Part shown: positions 49,847 through 60,897 of the stretch, one piece after another | How positions within the stretch are numbered: the first letter of the stretch is position 1 | Layout of the letters: each line of letters starts with the position of its first letter | Assembly (NCBI RefSeq): GCF_002284535.1 | Contig: NZ_NPKH01000020.1 | Location: forward strand, 62,001-126,000 | Length of the DNA stretch: 64,000 nucleotides | DNA from: Mesorhizobium wenxiniae | GTDB lineage: Bacteria; Pseudomonadota; Alphaproteobacteria; Rhizobiales; Rhizobiaceae | Direction: 5' to 3' | Notes under the pieces: generated by a model | Told to the model about the DNA's origin: nothing | What the model saw: the letters and a program-made list of their open reading frames with translations, nothing else | Databases searched by the model: none | Position numbers and translations under genes: made by a program

Positions 49847-50257
49847 TTAAGTCTCGGTAGCGTCGAATGCGTTCCGCGCGTCGCGCACAGCGCCATGATT
49901 GAGCTCGGCCCACTGGAGCAGCTGGTGCAGGGGTCCGAACATCGAGCGTCCGAGATCGGTCAGACTGTATTCGACGCTTGGCGGCTTGGTCGGGAACACC
50001 TCGCGATGGACGTAACCGTCGCGCTGCAAATCGTGCAGCGTCTGGGTGAGCATGCGCTGTGAAATGTCGGGTACCAGCCGCCGCAATTCGCCGAACCGGT
50101 ACGGCTTTTCTGCCAGCGCCATCATCAGCAGCGAACTCCATTTGTTGCTGATGCCTTGGATCACATCGCGAACCGGACAGTCCGCAATGTTCCCCCCGCC
50201 GCTGCCCGCTTTGTAAATCTCGAGCTTCGATCTCAGACCGACGATTTTGCTGTCCAT
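49847..50257 (-). CDS. HxlR family transcriptional regulator
   Basis: The 136-aa winged-helix protein has [20 protein letters not shown] with the family's conserved Cys, then [18 protein letters not shown] and the wing [19 protein letters not shown]. Members often sense aldehydes or quinones through that Cys. The ATG at 50257 is preferred over an upstream start at 50290. It is divergent from the NmrA-type oxidoreductase remnant, its likely target. Confidence 0.9.
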   Translation of the reverse strand: MDSKIVGLRSKLEIYKAGSGGGNIADCPVRDVIQGISNKWSSLLMMALAEKPYRFGELRRLVPDISQRMLTQTLHDLQRDGYVHREVFPTKPPSVEYSLTDLGRSMFGPLHQLLQWAELNHGAVRDARNAFDATET

Positions 50258-50335
50258 CGCTGGTTCCCTGCGCCTGCCTACCTCCCGCAAAACTGCCTTC
50301 TTTACGAGGGTCGGTCAATTCCTATTTTAGTGCTG

Positions 50336-50359
50336 GTCTCTTTTTGAGACTTATATAAG
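50336..50359. promoter_or_regulatory. Possible HxlR-controlled promoter region
   Basis: GTCTC and GAGAC flank TTTTT at 50336-50350, and a perfect CTTATATAAG palindrome follows at 50350-50359, 35 bp before the NmrA-type gene start. Either could be an operator; the TATATA may be a -10 box in one or both directions. Confidence 0.35.
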
Positions 50360-50393
50360 CACCCGCCGCTCCGGCGCAACGACAGGACTTCTC

Positions 50394-51285
50394 ATGACCG
50401 AAACCCTTCTCGTCACCGGCGCCTCCGGCCAGCTCGGCCGCGGCGTCATCCATCATCTGCTGGACACGCTCAAGGTTCCGCCCGCACGGATCATCGCCGC
50501 CACCCGTAATCCGGAAAACCTCGCCGACCTAGCGACGCGCGGCGTTGCCATCAGGCAAGCCGATTTCGATGACACGGCGTCGCTCGTCGAGGCATTCAAG
50601 GGGCGCCGGCAGGGTCCTGATCATCTCGACCGGGGAGATCGACCTTGGGGGCAAGCGTCTCAAGCAGCACGAGAATGCAGTCGCAGCCGCCAGGGAGGCC
50701 GGCGTTTCGCATCTGCTCTACACCTCGATGCCCAATCCTGAGCCGGTATCGCCGGTGCTGTTTGCGGGCGATCACTACGGGACCGAGCAGGCGATCAAGG
50801 CGAGCGGCATCCCCTACACGATTTTCCGCAACGGCTGGTATCAGGAGAACCTGTTCATGTCGCTGCCGCATGCCATTGTTTCGGGGCAGTGGTACACATC
50901 GGCGGCCGACGGCCGCATCGCCCATGGCGCTCGCGACGACATGGCCGTGGCGATCGCCGCCGGTCTTGCCTCGGGCGATACCGAAAGCACCACATACACG
51001 CTGACGGGTCCGCAGGCCTACACGGTCGCCGAGATCGCGGCCCTGGTCACCGACGTCACCGGCAGGCCCATCGAGGTCGTTCAGCTTTCGGATGAAGCCT
51101 TGACCGACGGTCTGACGGCCGCCGGCGTTCCCTCGGATTTTGCTCCCGTTGTCGTTTCCTTCGACACCAACACGCGCTCCGGCCGCATCGGCGTGGTGAC
51201 CGACGCGATCGAGACACTTTCAGGCAAAAAGCCGCAATCGCTGAAGCAATTTCTTGAAGCGAACAAGGCAGTGCTAGCCGGCTGA
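50394..51285 (+). pseudogene. NmrA/QorB-type NAD(P)H oxidoreductase, frameshifted
   Basis: The start frame reads MTETLLVTGASGQLGRGVIH (Rossmann GxxGxxG) to EAFKG, then shifts at a GGGG run (50600-50603). The rest, in the +1 frame, continues AGRVLIISTGEIDLGGKR through HLLYTSMPNPEP and YTIFRNGWYQEN to the end. Removing one G restores an intact protein of about 296 aa resembling quinone reductase 2. A single indel in a short G-run could be real decay or a sequence error. Confidence 0.85.
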
Positions 51286-51300
51286 AGTCCGCCGTGGTCA

Positions 51301-51443
51301 GGGGCATGTCGAGATTCAGGTCAGGCCGGGTCGAGAATGGTGGGTTCCGAGAACCGGAACGGAGCGGACATTTGGTCCGTGAGTACCGGAAGCGCAGGAA
51401 CCCGCCGTTCGCAGGCCGGCCTCACCTGAATATCGGCATGTCC
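51301..51443. repeat. 143-bp imperfect inverted repeat
   Basis: The left arm (51304-51348: GCATGTC...ATTCAGGTCAGGCCGG...GGTGGGTTCC) and right arm (51397-51443: GGAACCCGCC...GGCCGGCCTCACCTGAAT...GGCATGTCC) are imperfectly complementary over about 45 bp, with a loop of about 48 bp. It lies between the convergent NmrA-type remnant and kup, immediately after the kup stop, so it could end transcription from both. It looks like a non-autonomous palindromic element. Confidence 0.75.
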
Positions 51444-53356
51444 TAGATAGCCACCTGCGTTCCGATCTCAACCACACGTCCGGTCGGGATCTGAAAATAC
51501 TCCGTCGCATCCGCTGCCGTGCGCGCCAGCCCGATGAACAGCTTGTCCTGCCACACCGGCATGCCGGAATTGGGTGACGCCTTGAGCGAGCGCCGCGACA
51601 GGAAGAAGGAGGTCGTCATGATGTCGAACTTCCAGCCCTGCTTGCGGCAGATCGCCAGCGCACGCGGGATGTTGGGCTGTTCCATGTAGCCGAAGGTCAG
51701 CGTCACCCGCATGAACAGCTCGTTGATCGTTTCCATCTTGACCCGCTCGCTGTCGGGCACCACGGGCTGCTGCGCCGTCACCACCGAGAGGATGACATTC
51801 TGTTCGTGCAGCACCTTGTAGTGCTTCAGGCTGTGCATCAGCGCCGTCGGAGCGCTGACGGGATCGCTGGTCAGGAACACGGCCGTACCGGACACCAGCT
51901 GCGGTTTCTTCTTCAACAAATTGCCGGCAAGGAAATCGAGCGGAATCTCGTTCCTGCGCGTCTTGTCGAATAGGTAGCGACTCCCGCGTATCCAGGTTCC
52001 CATGACCAGCCCCATGATGCAGGCAACAGCGATTGAAACCCATCCGCCTTCCACGAATTTCACGATATTTGCCAGGAAGAAGCCGGTGTCTATCGTGCCA
52101 AAGAGCAGCGCAAGCGCCGCAGCGAGTGCGGTCTGCCATTTCCATTGCCACCGCATCACCACGAATAGCAAAATAGTCGTCATCAGCATTTCGCCTGTCA
52201 CCGAAATTCCATAGGCGGAAGCCAGGGAACTCGAACTGCCAAAGCCGACGACCAGCAGCATTACGCCGAGCGCGAGAATGAGATTCACGCGTGGCATGTA
52301 AATTTGGCCGAGTTGCATCTCGGAAGTATGCTGAACTTCGATTCTGGGCAGAAGATTGAGCTGCACCGCCTGCCTGGTCAGCGAAAACGCCCCGGAGATA
52401 ACGGCTTGACTGGCGATGACAGTCGCTGCTGTGGCGAGCCCGACCATCGGTATCAGTGCCCAATCTGGCAGCATCTGGAAAAACGGATTGTCGGGCAGCC
52501 CCCCGTGAGCAAGAACGAACGCGCCTTGCCCAAAATAGCTGAGTAGCAGGCAGGGGAAAACGATCCAGAACCAGGCTAGCACGATTGGACGGCGACCGAA
52601 GTGCCCGAGATCGACGTAAAGCGCTTCAGCACCGGTAACCGCCAGAAAAACCGCACCGACTGTGAGAAATGCACCCGTTTTGGCTTCGGCAAGGTAGGCG
52701 ACCGCATAGTAGGGGTTGATTGCCAAAAGCACCGACACATCGTCAAGAATATGCACCAATCCGGCAATGCCGATCGCCAGGAACCAGAGCGCCGTCACCG
52801 GCCCGAAAACGGAGGCCACTCTACCGGTCCCGAAGCGCTGCACGGCAAACAAGACGGCAAGAATCACCAATGTAATGGGAACCACGTACGGATCGAACGC
52901 CGGGGTCACGACGCTCAGGCCTTCCACCGCTGAAAGCACCGAGATGGCCGGCGTTATGATCGCGTCGCCGAAAAACAGTGCGGCTCCGCAGAGACCAATG
53001 GCAAGAATGATGCCGGAACCAGCCGGATAAGCTTTCCGGGCCAGCGCCATAAGCGACAGGGTACCGCCTTCACCCTTGTTATCCGCCCGAAGCACGAAGG
53101 CGACGTATTTGATTGTCACGATAATCGTCAATGCCCAGACGATCAGCGACAGAATGCCCAGAACGGCACTGCGCGGATCGGTGCCGGACGAAGCATGCAG
53201 TGCTTCGCGAAGCGCATAGATCGGGCTGGTGCCGATATCGCCGTAGACCACGCCGAGAGCGCCCAGCATCAAAACCTTGGTGCTGTGCTTTTCGACCTCA
53301 GGATGGCTTGATTGTTCGACTGGTTCTGCCTCACTACCACTGTTGGTAAGGGCCAT
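51443..53356 (-). CDS. kup: Potassium transporter Kup
   Basis: The 637-aa KUP/HAK/KT transporter has [20 protein letters not shown] at the start of helix 1, [14 protein letters not shown] after helix 2, about 12 membrane helices, and a hydrophilic C-terminal domain (about 480-637). It imports K+ with H+. The ATG at 53356 has GGAG eight bases upstream; a GTG nine bases earlier is possible. It is 103 bp after pdxJ on the same strand. Confidence 0.95.
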   Translation of the reverse strand: MALTNSGSEAEPVEQSSHPEVEKHSTKVLMLGALGVVYGDIGTSPIYALREALHASSGTDPRSAVLGILSLIVWALTIIVTIKYVAFVLRADNKGEGGTLSLMALARKAYPAGSGIILAIGLCGAALFFGDAIITPAISVLSAVEGLSVVTPAFDPYVVPITLVILAVLFAVQRFGTGRVASVFGPVTALWFLAIGIAGLVHILDDVSVLLAINPYYAVAYLAEAKTGAFLTVGAVFLAVTGAEALYVDLGHFGRRPIVLAWFWIVFPCLLLSYFGQGAFVLAHGGLPDNPFFQMLPDWALIPMVGLATAATVIASQAVISGAFSLTRQAVQLNLLPRIEVQHTSEMQLGQIYMPRVNLILALGVMLLVVGFGSSSSLASAYGISVTGEMLMTTILLFVVMRWQWKWQTALAAALALLFGTIDTGFFLANIVKFVEGGWVSIAVACIMGLVMGTWIRGSRYLFDKTRRNEIPLDFLAGNLLKKKPQLVSGTAVFLTSDPVSAPTALMHSLKHYKVLHEQNVILSVVTAQQPVVPDSERVKMETINELFMRVTLTFGYMEQPNIPRALAICRKQGWKFDIMTTSFFLSRRSLKASPNSGMPVWQDKLFIGLARTAADATEYFQIPTGRVVEIGTQVAI

Positions 53357-53459
53357 GGACGACACTCCGATAAGCGCGCGGTGCTCTACGCTTGCTGCGA
53401 TGCAATATCAAGTGCCCCAACGTGATGGCTGCCATGTCCGCAAAGCGAGGCTTCCATCG

Positions 53460-54200
53460 CTACCACCCACAGGCCTTCAGAAATCTTTTGACCGTACCGG
53501 CCATGCCATACTCCAACGCATCGGCTGTCAACCCATGTCCGATCGACACTTCGGCCAGTGCCGGAATGCGCTTTGCCAATGCCGGCAGGTTGTTCACCAC
53601 CAGATCGTGCCCGGCATTGACCTGAAGTCCGGCGGCAAGCGCGGCATCCGCGGTTTTCCCTAATCTTTCCAGCTCCTTCGCCGCTTCTGCCGAATCGGAA
53701 TGATAGCTGCCATATGGACCCGTGTAGAGCTCGATCCGGTCGGCGCCGGTGTCGCGCGCGGCCTTCATGCCTGCCGGATCCGGGTCGGAAAACAACGACA
53801 CGCGAAAGCCCCCCTTTTTCAGGCGTTTGACGACCAGCGTCAGGAACGCCGCCTCGGCGGCAAAGTTCCAGCCATGGTCGGAGGTGGCCTGGGCAGGGTC
53901 GTCGGGCACCAGCGTCACTTGCTCCGGCTGGTGCTTTTCCACAAGCGCCAGGAAATCCTCGCTCGGATAGCCCTCGATGTTGAACTCCGCCTGAGGGAAT
54001 TCGTCGTCGATCAGCGCCCTGATCTGCGGCAGGTCGGAATGCCTGGTGTGCCGCTCGTCGGGCCGCGGATGCACTGTCAGCCCATGCGCGCCCGCGGCAA
54101 GTGCGATGCGTCCGAGCCCGGTGACGCTTGGCCACGGCAGATCGCGCCGGTTGCGCAGCATGGCGATGGCATTGAGATTGACGGAGAGTTTTGCAGGCAT
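53460..54200 (-). CDS. pdxJ: Pyridoxine 5'-phosphate synthase
   Basis: The 246-aa TIM-barrel enzyme condenses 1-deoxy-D-xylulose 5-phosphate with aminoacetone 3-phosphate to PNP. Seen are [56 protein letters not shown] and the C-terminal [12 protein letters not shown] with the catalytic-loop histidine. The frame is open upstream, but the ATG at 54200 gives the standard [10 protein letters not shown] start. Confidence 0.96.
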   Translation of the reverse strand: MPAKLSVNLNAIAMLRNRRDLPWPSVTGLGRIALAAGAHGLTVHPRPDERHTRHSDLPQIRALIDDEFPQAEFNIEGYPSEDFLALVEKHQPEQVTLVPDDPAQATSDHGWNFAAEAAFLTLVVKRLKKGGFRVSLFSDPDPAGMKAARDTGADRIELYTGPYGSYHSDSAEAAKELERLGKTADAALAAGLQVNAGHDLVVNNLPALAKRIPALAEVSIGHGLTADALEYGMAGTVKRFLKACGW

Positions 54201-54313
54201 GGCTTCTCGGGTCCGGACGTATTTGCGGCCACCTATAACGCCTTTGGCGGGAACAGACAGGGGGTTTCCGGTGTTCCAGAGGAACGAATAAATATCCAGC
54301 AAGAGGAAGGCCC

Positions 54314-54736
54314 GTGAATTATCTTGAAGCCGTGCCGGCGGTTCGCCGCATCGACACCGACCGCGACGACCTGTTCGCCATCGACGTCGTCGGCCATATC
54401 ACGGCCGCCGACGCGGAGAATCTGTTCGGTTTGCTGGAGGCGGCTTACGCGCTGCACCCGAGAATCGACGTGCTGGTGCGTCTGGTCGATCATGACGGCG
54501 TCGACTGGGCCGATGTGTCGGACAGTACTATCGAACAGGGCACCGCCGATGCCGTGGCGCATATCGGCCGCTGTGCGGCAATCGGCGAGCCAAACTGGAT
54601 ACCGGGCGCACAAGGCATCTTGCCCGCCTCCGTGCCAATCGAATTCCGGCATTTCGAGGCCGAGGACGAAGCGGCCGCCTGGGAATGGCTGGGCGCCAAG
54701 CCGCTTAGTGCGCCGGTGATGCCAGCAGGGTCATGA
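54314..54736 (+). CDS. SpoIIAA/STAS-like protein
   Basis: The 140-aa protein resembles the SpoIIAA-like (DUF3478) family: [35 protein letters not shown], and [18 protein letters not shown] near the end, as in CRAL-TRIO/STAS-like small proteins. Function is unknown. The start is GTG with AGGAAGG upstream. It is divergent from pdxJ and convergent with the helicase gene. Confidence 0.8.
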   Translation: MNYLEAVPAVRRIDTDRDDLFAIDVVGHITAADAENLFGLLEAAYALHPRIDVLVRLVDHDGVDWADVSDSTIEQGTADAVAHIGRCAAIGEPNWIPGAQGILPASVPIEFRHFEAEDEAAAWEWLGAKPLSAPVMPAGS

Positions 54737-54755
54737 TGGTGACGCGGGATCGATC

Positions 54756-55883
54756 CTATCTGACGATCGTCAGCCCTTCGGCCGCGCGCGTGATCGCGGT
54801 GTAGAGCCAGCGCTGGCGGGTTTCCTTGAACGCCCAGCTTTCGTCGAAAAGCACGATATCGTTCCACTGCGAGCCCTGCGCCTTATGCACGGTCAGCGCG
54901 TAGCCATAGTCGAAATCGTCGAAGCGCTTTTTCTGCTGCCAGGGAATATCGGCGTCCGGGTCCTCGAACGCCGCTTTGAGCAGCTTGATCTTGGCAACGC
55001 CGCGGTCCGGATCGTCCTCCTCCGGTGAGACCAGCAAATTGATGCCGGGTTTCACCGTCTCGCGCGACGAGGTCATCACCTTCCACAGCGAGCCGTTGAG
55101 CAATCCCTTGGCCGGGTCGTTGCGCAGGCAGACGAGCTTGTCGCCGGCCTGCGGGTAGTCGGCATTGAACCCCTTCAGTTCGCGCAGCCGCTGATTATAC
55201 CGACGCCGCGTCCTGTTGGTGCCGACCAGCACCTGGTCCGCCTTCAGCACCAGTTCCTGGGTGACATCTTCCTTGCCGATCACCTGCGCCGTGCCATAGT
55301 CGCCGCGCATGAATTCGCGTCCCTCGCGTACGTCGAGCGCCAGCCGGATGATCGGGTTGTCGCGCGCCTGCCGGTGGATCTCGGTGAGCAGAATATCCGG
55401 CTCATGGTCGGTGAAGAAGCCGCCGCCCGAGATCGGGGGCAACTGCCCGGGATCGCCGAGAACGAGGATCGGCGTGCCGAAACTCATCAGGTCGCGGCCG
55501 AGCTGTTCGTCGACCATCGAACATTCGTCTATGACCACGAGCTTCGCCCGCGAGATCGGGCTCTGCCGGTTGAGCGAGAAGGTCGGCGACATCGAAGTCT
55601 TGCCGGTCACCTCGTCCGCTACCGTCTCCTCGCCCTTCGGCCGGTAGATCAGCGAATGGATGGTGCGGGCATTGACCGCGCCCTTGGAACGCAGCACCTG
55701 CGCCGCCTTACCGGTGAAGGCGGCGAACTGCACCTGGCCGTCGACATGCTCGGCAAAATAGCGCGCCAGGGTCGTCTTGCCGGTACCGGCAAAGCCGAAC
55801 AGCCGGAAGAGCTGCGGCTTTCCGGTCTTGAGCCAGGTGGCGACCGCTTTCAGCGCATCGTCCTGTTGAGGAGAGAATTCCAT
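54756..55883 (-). CDS. Compact RecD/Dda-like SF1 helicase
   Basis: The 375-aa protein has the superfamily 1 motifs in order: Walker A GFAGTGKTTLARYF (about 29-42), motif II VVIDECSMVD, motif III LGDPGQLPPISGGG, motif V-like TVHKAQGSQWNDIVL and motif VI RQRWLYTAITRAAEGL. It lacks the RecBCD-type N-terminal regions and is the size of phage Dda or an isolated RecD2 core. The ATG at 55883 has GAGGAGAG nearby. It stands alone; DNA repair or replication-restart roles are plausible. Confidence 0.88.
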   Translation of the reverse strand: MEFSPQQDDALKAVATWLKTGKPQLFRLFGFAGTGKTTLARYFAEHVDGQVQFAAFTGKAAQVLRSKGAVNARTIHSLIYRPKGEETVADEVTGKTSMSPTFSLNRQSPISRAKLVVIDECSMVDEQLGRDLMSFGTPILVLGDPGQLPPISGGGFFTDHEPDILLTEIHRQARDNPIIRLALDVREGREFMRGDYGTAQVIGKEDVTQELVLKADQVLVGTNRTRRRYNQRLRELKGFNADYPQAGDKLVCLRNDPAKGLLNGSLWKVMTSSRETVKPGINLLVSPEEDDPDRGVAKIKLLKAAFEDPDADIPWQQKKRFDDFDYGYALTVHKAQGSQWNDIVLFDESWAFKETRQRWLYTAITRAAEGLTIVR

Positions 55884-56030
55884 CAGCGCGAGAGACCGGA
55901 TTCGCGAGGGAAAGACAAGGCCGACGACTACCGGCACCAAGATCATCAGTGGCGGGTCTACCGCCGACAATAACGCAAGTTATCAGGCAGAGGTCGGAAC
56001 GTAAAGGGAACAAAGTCGAGCCGCCACGAC

Positions 56031-56414
56031 CTAACCGGTCGGGCCGCCACGACCTTCGGTCCGGCTGGGATCGTTCTCCAGCAGGATCGGCTTGCCATGG
56101 GGCGTTGCGTGCGCGGCGCGTTCCCAGGCAGCGGCAAGCGTATCGACATCGCTTTTGCCGGCGACGCCTTTGGCCGACAGCAACTTTTCCAGTGCTGCCA
56201 GCCAGTGCTCGTAATAATCATGGCCATCGCTCGCGGCACCCGGCTTCTTGACCTCGGCGGACAAGGCGTCCGCCCATTCGCTCCAAGAGAACAGGCCCTT
56301 GTCGTGCAGCGCGACCGTCATGGCGAAGGCTTCCGCTTGCCATGGCTCGGCGAAAACCGGCGCATCGACGCCGGCCGGCAGCGCGGTGACTGACTTCGCC
56401 TCACGCCGGTTCAA
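56031..56414 (-). CDS. Nitrile hydratase activator protein
   Basis: The 127-aa protein resembles the N-terminal part of NHase beta and the P14K/NhlE-type activators that insert cobalt by subunit swapping: PVFAEPWQAEAFAMTVALHD, FSWSEWADAL and YYEHWLAALEKLL. It overlaps the beta-subunit gene by 14 bp and starts at TTG, with GGGAGAG just upstream. It completes an alpha-beta-activator operon. Confidence 0.88.
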   Translation of the reverse strand: MNRREAKSVTALPAGVDAPVFAEPWQAEAFAMTVALHDKGLFSWSEWADALSAEVKKPGAASDGHDYYEHWLAALEKLLSAKGVAGKSDVDTLAAAWERAAHATPHGKPILLENDPSRTEGRGGPTG

Positions 56415-57060
56415 GATAGCTCTCCCAGGCGTCGATCGACACGGTCAGCGTCGGGTCGGCGCCCTCGCCCCAGATTTCCGCGCCCTCAAAAACCACCGTA
56501 TAGACCCATTGCGGGTTTTCGCCTTGCCCATGCGCGTTGGTGTCGGGAAAGACAAAACCATCGCGCACCGCCTCGACGGCGCCTTGCTTGCCGCGTGCGT
56601 AGCGCGGCAGCCGCGTATGGCCGGTCGGATGAAAATTCTTCGTCTGCACGAGGTCGCCCGCCTTGAACCGAGCCGGGGTGGCGATCGGCCGGTCGCATGG
56701 GCCGCCCGTGGCCAGCACCGCCAGCACGTTTTCCGCCTTCAGCACCCTTTTGGGCGCCGCCGCTGGATCGACCGCCTTGCCCGCGACCAAATCGCGATCG
56801 CTGACGAAGCCATGCCGCTTGAGCAAGGTTTCCAGCGCCTTGATCCAGATCTCGTAGTAGCTGGAGGCATAGTAGTCGGCTGGATGCAGCGACTCCCGCG
56901 CATGCCGGCTCTCGTCGATGTTCCACGCCCCCATCGCGCCGGCGCACAGCGTCACGCCCAGTGCACGCCTTTCCCAGGCGGCATGGAAATAGGGCTCGTC
57001 CTTCTCAGGCGCGACCGGCCCGAACCCCATCTGTCCGCCGAGATCCTGCGGCCCGTTCAT
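56401..57060 (-). CDS. nthB: Nitrile hydratase subunit beta
   Basis: The 219-aa subunit begins [16 protein letters not shown], the family N-terminus, then [13 protein letters not shown], and ends with the SH3-like barrel ([35 protein letters not shown]). It forms the active site with alpha. The ATG overlaps the alpha stop (ATGA). Together they hydrate nitriles to amides; no amidase or aldoxime dehydratase is nearby. Confidence 0.95.
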   Translation of the reverse strand: MNGPQDLGGQMGFGPVAPEKDEPYFHAAWERRALGVTLCAGAMGAWNIDESRHARESLHPADYYASSYYEIWIKALETLLKRHGFVSDRDLVAGKAVDPAAAPKRVLKAENVLAVLATGGPCDRPIATPARFKAGDLVQTKNFHPTGHTRLPRYARGKQGAVEAVRDGFVFPDTNAHGQGENPQWVYTVVFEGAEIWGEGADPTLTVSIDAWESYLEPA

Positions 57061-57662
57061 TTCGGCGCCCCGGCCAGTTCGGTGCCGATCATCGCGTCGC
57101 GCGTCACCAGATCCGCCAGCCGCTCCTCGCTCCAGTCCTCGGTGCCCTTCGGCCGCGTCGGCACGACCAGATAGCGGAGCTCGGCAGTAGAGTCCCACAC
57201 CCGGATTTTGGTCGTTGCCGGCAAGGTCAGCCCGAATTCTTCGAGCACGCCGCGCGGATCGATCACTGCACGCGAACGATAGGGCGGCGCCTTATACCAG
57301 ACCGGCGGCAGGCCGAGCACCGACCACGGGTAGCACGAGCACAGCGTGCAGACGACGAGGTTGTGCGTGTCAACCGTGTTGAAGACGGCCTGCATATGCT
57401 CACCTTGCCGTCCGGTGTAGCCGAGCGAGCCAATCGCCACCGTCGCGTCGCGTTTCAGCAAGGCAGCAAAGTCAGGATCGACCCAGGCCTTCGCCACCAC
57501 CTTGGCGCCGTTGCGCGGGCCGATTTTTGTCTCGTAGGTGTCGACGATCACGTCGATGGCGGCCGGATCGATCAGCCCTTTCTGGGTAAGGATCGTCTCC
57601 AGCGCGCGCACCCGGGCGGCAAAAGGATCAAGCTCGTTGTCGTGGTCGTGATCATGGGACAT
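57057..57662 (-). CDS. nthA: Nitrile hydratase subunit alpha, cobalt type
   Basis: The 201-aa metal-binding subunit has the claw motif VCTLCSC (C105, C108, C110). Thr in the second place marks the cobalt type; iron enzymes have Ser. The cysteines are normally post-translationally oxidised. The N-terminus is unusually His/Asp-rich ([10 protein letters not shown]), which could bind metal. It starts 70 bp after the RND permease on the same strand. Confidence 0.95.
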   Translation of the reverse strand: MSHDHDHDNELDPFAARVRALETILTQKGLIDPAAIDVIVDTYETKIGPRNGAKVVAKAWVDPDFAALLKRDATVAIGSLGYTGRQGEHMQAVFNTVDTHNLVVCTLCSCYPWSVLGLPPVWYKAPPYRSRAVIDPRGVLEEFGLTLPATTKIRVWDSTAELRYLVVPTRPKGTEDWSEERLADLVTRDAMIGTELAGAPK

Positions 57663-57732
57663 GGGCGTCAAATTACGATCGCGAGCCGCCGGCGGCAAGC
57701 GCCACGGCTTGGGCCAGTGAAATCCATCGGCT

Positions 57733-60700
57733 TTACTCTGCAGCCGCCTTTTGCGGCTCGCCCTGCAACTCTTCTCCGCCCTCGAACATCGACGGCTGGT
57801 CGACGGTTTCGACCGGTAGCTGCTCGTCCCGACGCTGCGGCCACAGCCCGAGAAGCCAGCCGGAAAAATGCTCCATGTAGACATAGATGACCGGCGTGAC
57901 GAACAGCGTCAGCGCTTGCGAAGCGACCAGGCCGCCGACCACCGCAACGCCGAGCGGCTGGCGCAGTTCCGCGCTGGCGCCGGTCCCGAGCGCGATCGGG
58001 ATCGTGCCCATCAGCGCCGCCAGCGTCGTCATCATGATCGGACGAAAGCGCATCAGGCAGGCCTTGTGGATGGAATCGAGCGGCGACATCCCCTCGCGCC
58101 TGAGTTCGAGCGCAACGTCGATCATCATGATGCCGTTCTTCTTGACGATGCCGATCAGCATCAGCATGCCGATGACCGCGATCACCGACAGGTCCATGCC
58201 CGCAAGCCGCAACGCCACCAGTGCGCCGAGCACGGCCGACGGCAGTCCGGTCAGGATGGTGAGGGGATGGATGAAGCTCTCGTAGAGGATGCCGAGGACG
58301 ATGTAGATGGTCAGGATCGCGCCGCCGATCAGCAGGCCCTGGTTGGCAAGCGAATCCTGGAACGTTTTCGCCGTGCCCGAAAAAGTGGTCGAGATCGTCG
58401 CCGGCATTCCGATCTTTTCCTTCAGCGCATTGATGTGGGTCACGCTGTCACCGAGCGCGACGCCCTGCGGCAGATTGTAGGAGATGGTCACCGCCGGAAG
58501 CTGGCCGAGCTGATTGACGGTCAAGGCGCCGGCGGTCCGATCGACACTGGCGAAAGCGCCGAGCGGCACCAGGCTGCCGCTGGCCGTCCTCACCTTGATC
58601 GCCAGCATCCTTTCTGGCGACCACTCGATCCTCGGGTCGAGCTCCATGATCACCTCATAGCTGTCGGCCGAACCGAAGATGGTCGACACTTGCTCGGTGC
58701 CGAAACCGCCATAGAGGCTGGAGCGCAGCGTATCGGTGTCGATGCCGAGCGTCGCCGCCTTGTCCCGGTCGACCACCAGCGACGCCTGCAAGGCGTTGTT
58801 CTGCAAATCATTGGTGACGTCGGTGAAGGCGCTATGGTCAGCGGCCATCGCGTAGGTGAGCTTCTGCGCCCAGCTGTCAGCCGCGCCGATGTCGAGGCCC
58901 TGCACGACGAGCTGATAGGCGCTGGCCGAAGCGCGCGCGCCGAGCCGCAGATTCTGCACCGGCTGCATGAAAGTTTCGATGCCGGGAACATTGGCCAGCT
59001 GCCGCCGCAGATCCGAGAGCACCTTGTCGATATCGGGGCGCTGGTCCTTGTCCTTCAATTGCACATAGAGCCGGCCCTGGTTGAGCGCGTTGTCTCCGCC
59101 GCCTACCGACCACCCTACATGCGAGACATAGGGTGAATGGGTGAAGACATCAGCCACTTGCCCCTGCAGCTTCACCATGGCGTCGAACGAAATGTCCTGG
59201 CGCGCGGTGGTCGTCACCGAAATCTGGCCGATATCCTCCTGCGGGAAGAAGCCCTTCGGCGAGGTCTGGATCAGCCAGACCGACAGTGCGGCCGTTCCGA
59301 TAAAGACGAGAAAAACCAGGAAACTGTGCCGCAGGCAGAAGGTCAGCAGCCAGCCATAGCCTCGCATGAAGAAATTGTGCCTGTGATCTCCGCCCTGCGC
59401 TGCTTCGCGCTCGGCCTTCGACACCGATAAAAGCCGCGAGCACAGCATCGGCGTCAGTGTCAGCGACACGAACATCGACGCCAGGATGGCGACTGTCACC
59501 ACCACCGCGAACTCGTTGAAAATGCGGCCGATCACTCCGCCCATCAAAAGCACGGGGATGAACACCGCCACCAGCGAGATCGAAATCGAAATGATGGTGA
59601 AGCCGATTTCCCGCGCACCTTTGAGCGCCGCGTCGGGGGCCGAGAGCCCATCCTCCTCCATGTGGCGGAAGATGTTCTCCAGCATGACGATCGCATCGTC
59701 GACGACAAGGCCGACCGCCATTGTCAGACCCATCAGCGATATGTTGTCGATAGAAAAGCCGAACAGGAACATGGCGCCGAGCGTGGCGATCAGCGAGGTC
59801 GGCACCGCCACCGCCGGGATGATTGTCGCGGTTACCCGGCGCAGGAACAGGAAGATCACCATCACCACCAGTGCGATGGTGAGCAGCAGCGTGAACTGCA
59901 CGTCGTCGACCGCCTCGCGGATCGAAGTCGAGCGGTCGTTGAGCAACTGGATACTGGCCGCCGCCGGCATTTGATCCTGGAAGGACGGCAGCATCGCCTT
60001 GACGCGGTCAACGACGTCGACGGTGTTGGCATCGGGCTGGCGCTGCACCGCCATGATGATCGCGCGGGTGCCGTCGTACCAGCTTGCCGTCGTCGTGGTC
60101 TCGACCGAATCGATGACGCGGGTCACCTCGCCGAGCCGCACCGGACGGCCGTTCCTGGTGGCTATAATGATGTTGGAAAATCCCGCCGCGTTGTTCAGCT
60201 GCGTATTGGCGGTGATCGTCAGCTGCTGCTTGTCGTTCTGCAGCACGCCGAGCGGCGTGTTGCTGTTGGCCGAGGCGATCGCCGTCTGCAGCTGGTCGAT
60301 CGAGATGCCGCGTGCGGCGAGCGCCGTCGGATCGATCTGGACGCGCACGGCGTATTTCTGCTGCCCGAAGATCGAGACCTGCGCCACGCCTTCGATCGTC
60401 GACAGCGACGGCGAGATCACATTCTCGGCAAAGGCATCGAGATCGGTCAGCGGAACCGTGTCGCTGACCAGCGACATCAGGAGGATCGGCGCATCGGCCG
60501 GATTGACCTTGCGGTAGCTCGGCGGGCTGGTCATCTCGGGCGGCAATTGCCGCTGCGTTCGCGCGATCGCCGCCTGCACGTCGGCCGCCGCGGCGTCGAT
60601 GTCGCGATTAAGCACGAACTGGATGGCGATCGAGGTGGAGCCAAGCGAATTCGTGGTCGAGATCGAATCGATGCCGGCGATGGTGGCGAACTGCTTGATC

Positions 60701-60897
60701 AGCGGCGTTGCCACCGAGGTCGCCATGGTTTCCGGCGAGGCGCCGGGCAGCGAGGCCGAGACGTTGACCACCGGAAACTCGGCGCTCGGCAGAGCGGCCA
60801 CTGGCAGGAACTTGTAAGCGAACAGCCCGCCCAGCACGAGGGCAAAGGACATGAGCAGGGTGGCGACGGGCCTGCGGATGCAGAATTCGGAGATCAT
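57733..60897 (-). CDS. RND efflux transporter permease
   Basis: The 1054-aa AcrB/MdtB-type proton-driven pump has two homologous halves, each one membrane helix, a large periplasmic loop, then five helices. It has the [15 protein letters not shown] porter segment and helix 4 with [14 protein letters not shown] carrying the conserved acidic pair. The N-terminus [17 protein letters not shown] is standard. It overlaps the adaptor gene by ATGA. No outer-membrane factor follows. Confidence 0.94.
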   Translation of the reverse strand: MISEFCIRRPVATLLMSFALVLGGLFAYKFLPVAALPSAEFPVVNVSASLPGASPETMATSVATPLIKQFATIAGIDSISTTNSLGSTSIAIQFVLNRDIDAAAADVQAAIARTQRQLPPEMTSPPSYRKVNPADAPILLMSLVSDTVPLTDLDAFAENVISPSLSTIEGVAQVSIFGQQKYAVRVQIDPTALAARGISIDQLQTAIASANSNTPLGVLQNDKQQLTITANTQLNNAAGFSNIIIATRNGRPVRLGEVTRVIDSVETTTTASWYDGTRAIIMAVQRQPDANTVDVVDRVKAMLPSFQDQMPAAASIQLLNDRSTSIREAVDDVQFTLLLTIALVVMVIFLFLRRVTATIIPAVAVPTSLIATLGAMFLFGFSIDNISLMGLTMAVGLVVDDAIVMLENIFRHMEEDGLSAPDAALKGAREIGFTIISISISLVAVFIPVLLMGGVIGRIFNEFAVVVTVAILASMFVSLTLTPMLCSRLLSVSKAEREAAQGGDHRHNFFMRGYGWLLTFCLRHSFLVFLVFIGTAALSVWLIQTSPKGFFPQEDIGQISVTTTARQDISFDAMVKLQGQVADVFTHSPYVSHVGWSVGGGDNALNQGRLYVQLKDKDQRPDIDKVLSDLRRQLANVPGIETFMQPVQNLRLGARASASAYQLVVQGLDIGAADSWAQKLTYAMAADHSAFTDVTNDLQNNALQASLVVDRDKAATLGIDTDTLRSSLYGGFGTEQVSTIFGSADSYEVIMELDPRIEWSPERMLAIKVRTASGSLVPLGAFASVDRTAGALTVNQLGQLPAVTISYNLPQGVALGDSVTHINALKEKIGMPATISTTFSGTAKTFQDSLANQGLLIGGAILTIYIVLGILYESFIHPLTILTGLPSAVLGALVALRLAGMDLSVIAVIGMLMLIGIVKKNGIMMIDVALELRREGMSPLDSIHKACLMRFRPIMMTTLAALMGTIPIALGTGASAELRQPLGVAVVGGLVASQALTLFVTPVIYVYMEHFSGWLLGLWPQRRDEQLPVETVDQPSMFEGGEELQGEPQKAAAE

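Noticed and set aside
47200..51290. Regulator-rich stretch considered as a genomic island or defence locus
   Set aside because: No integrase, tRNA-bounded attachment repeats, nuclease or toxin-antitoxin pair is present; the genes fit ordinary redox and xenobiotic functions.
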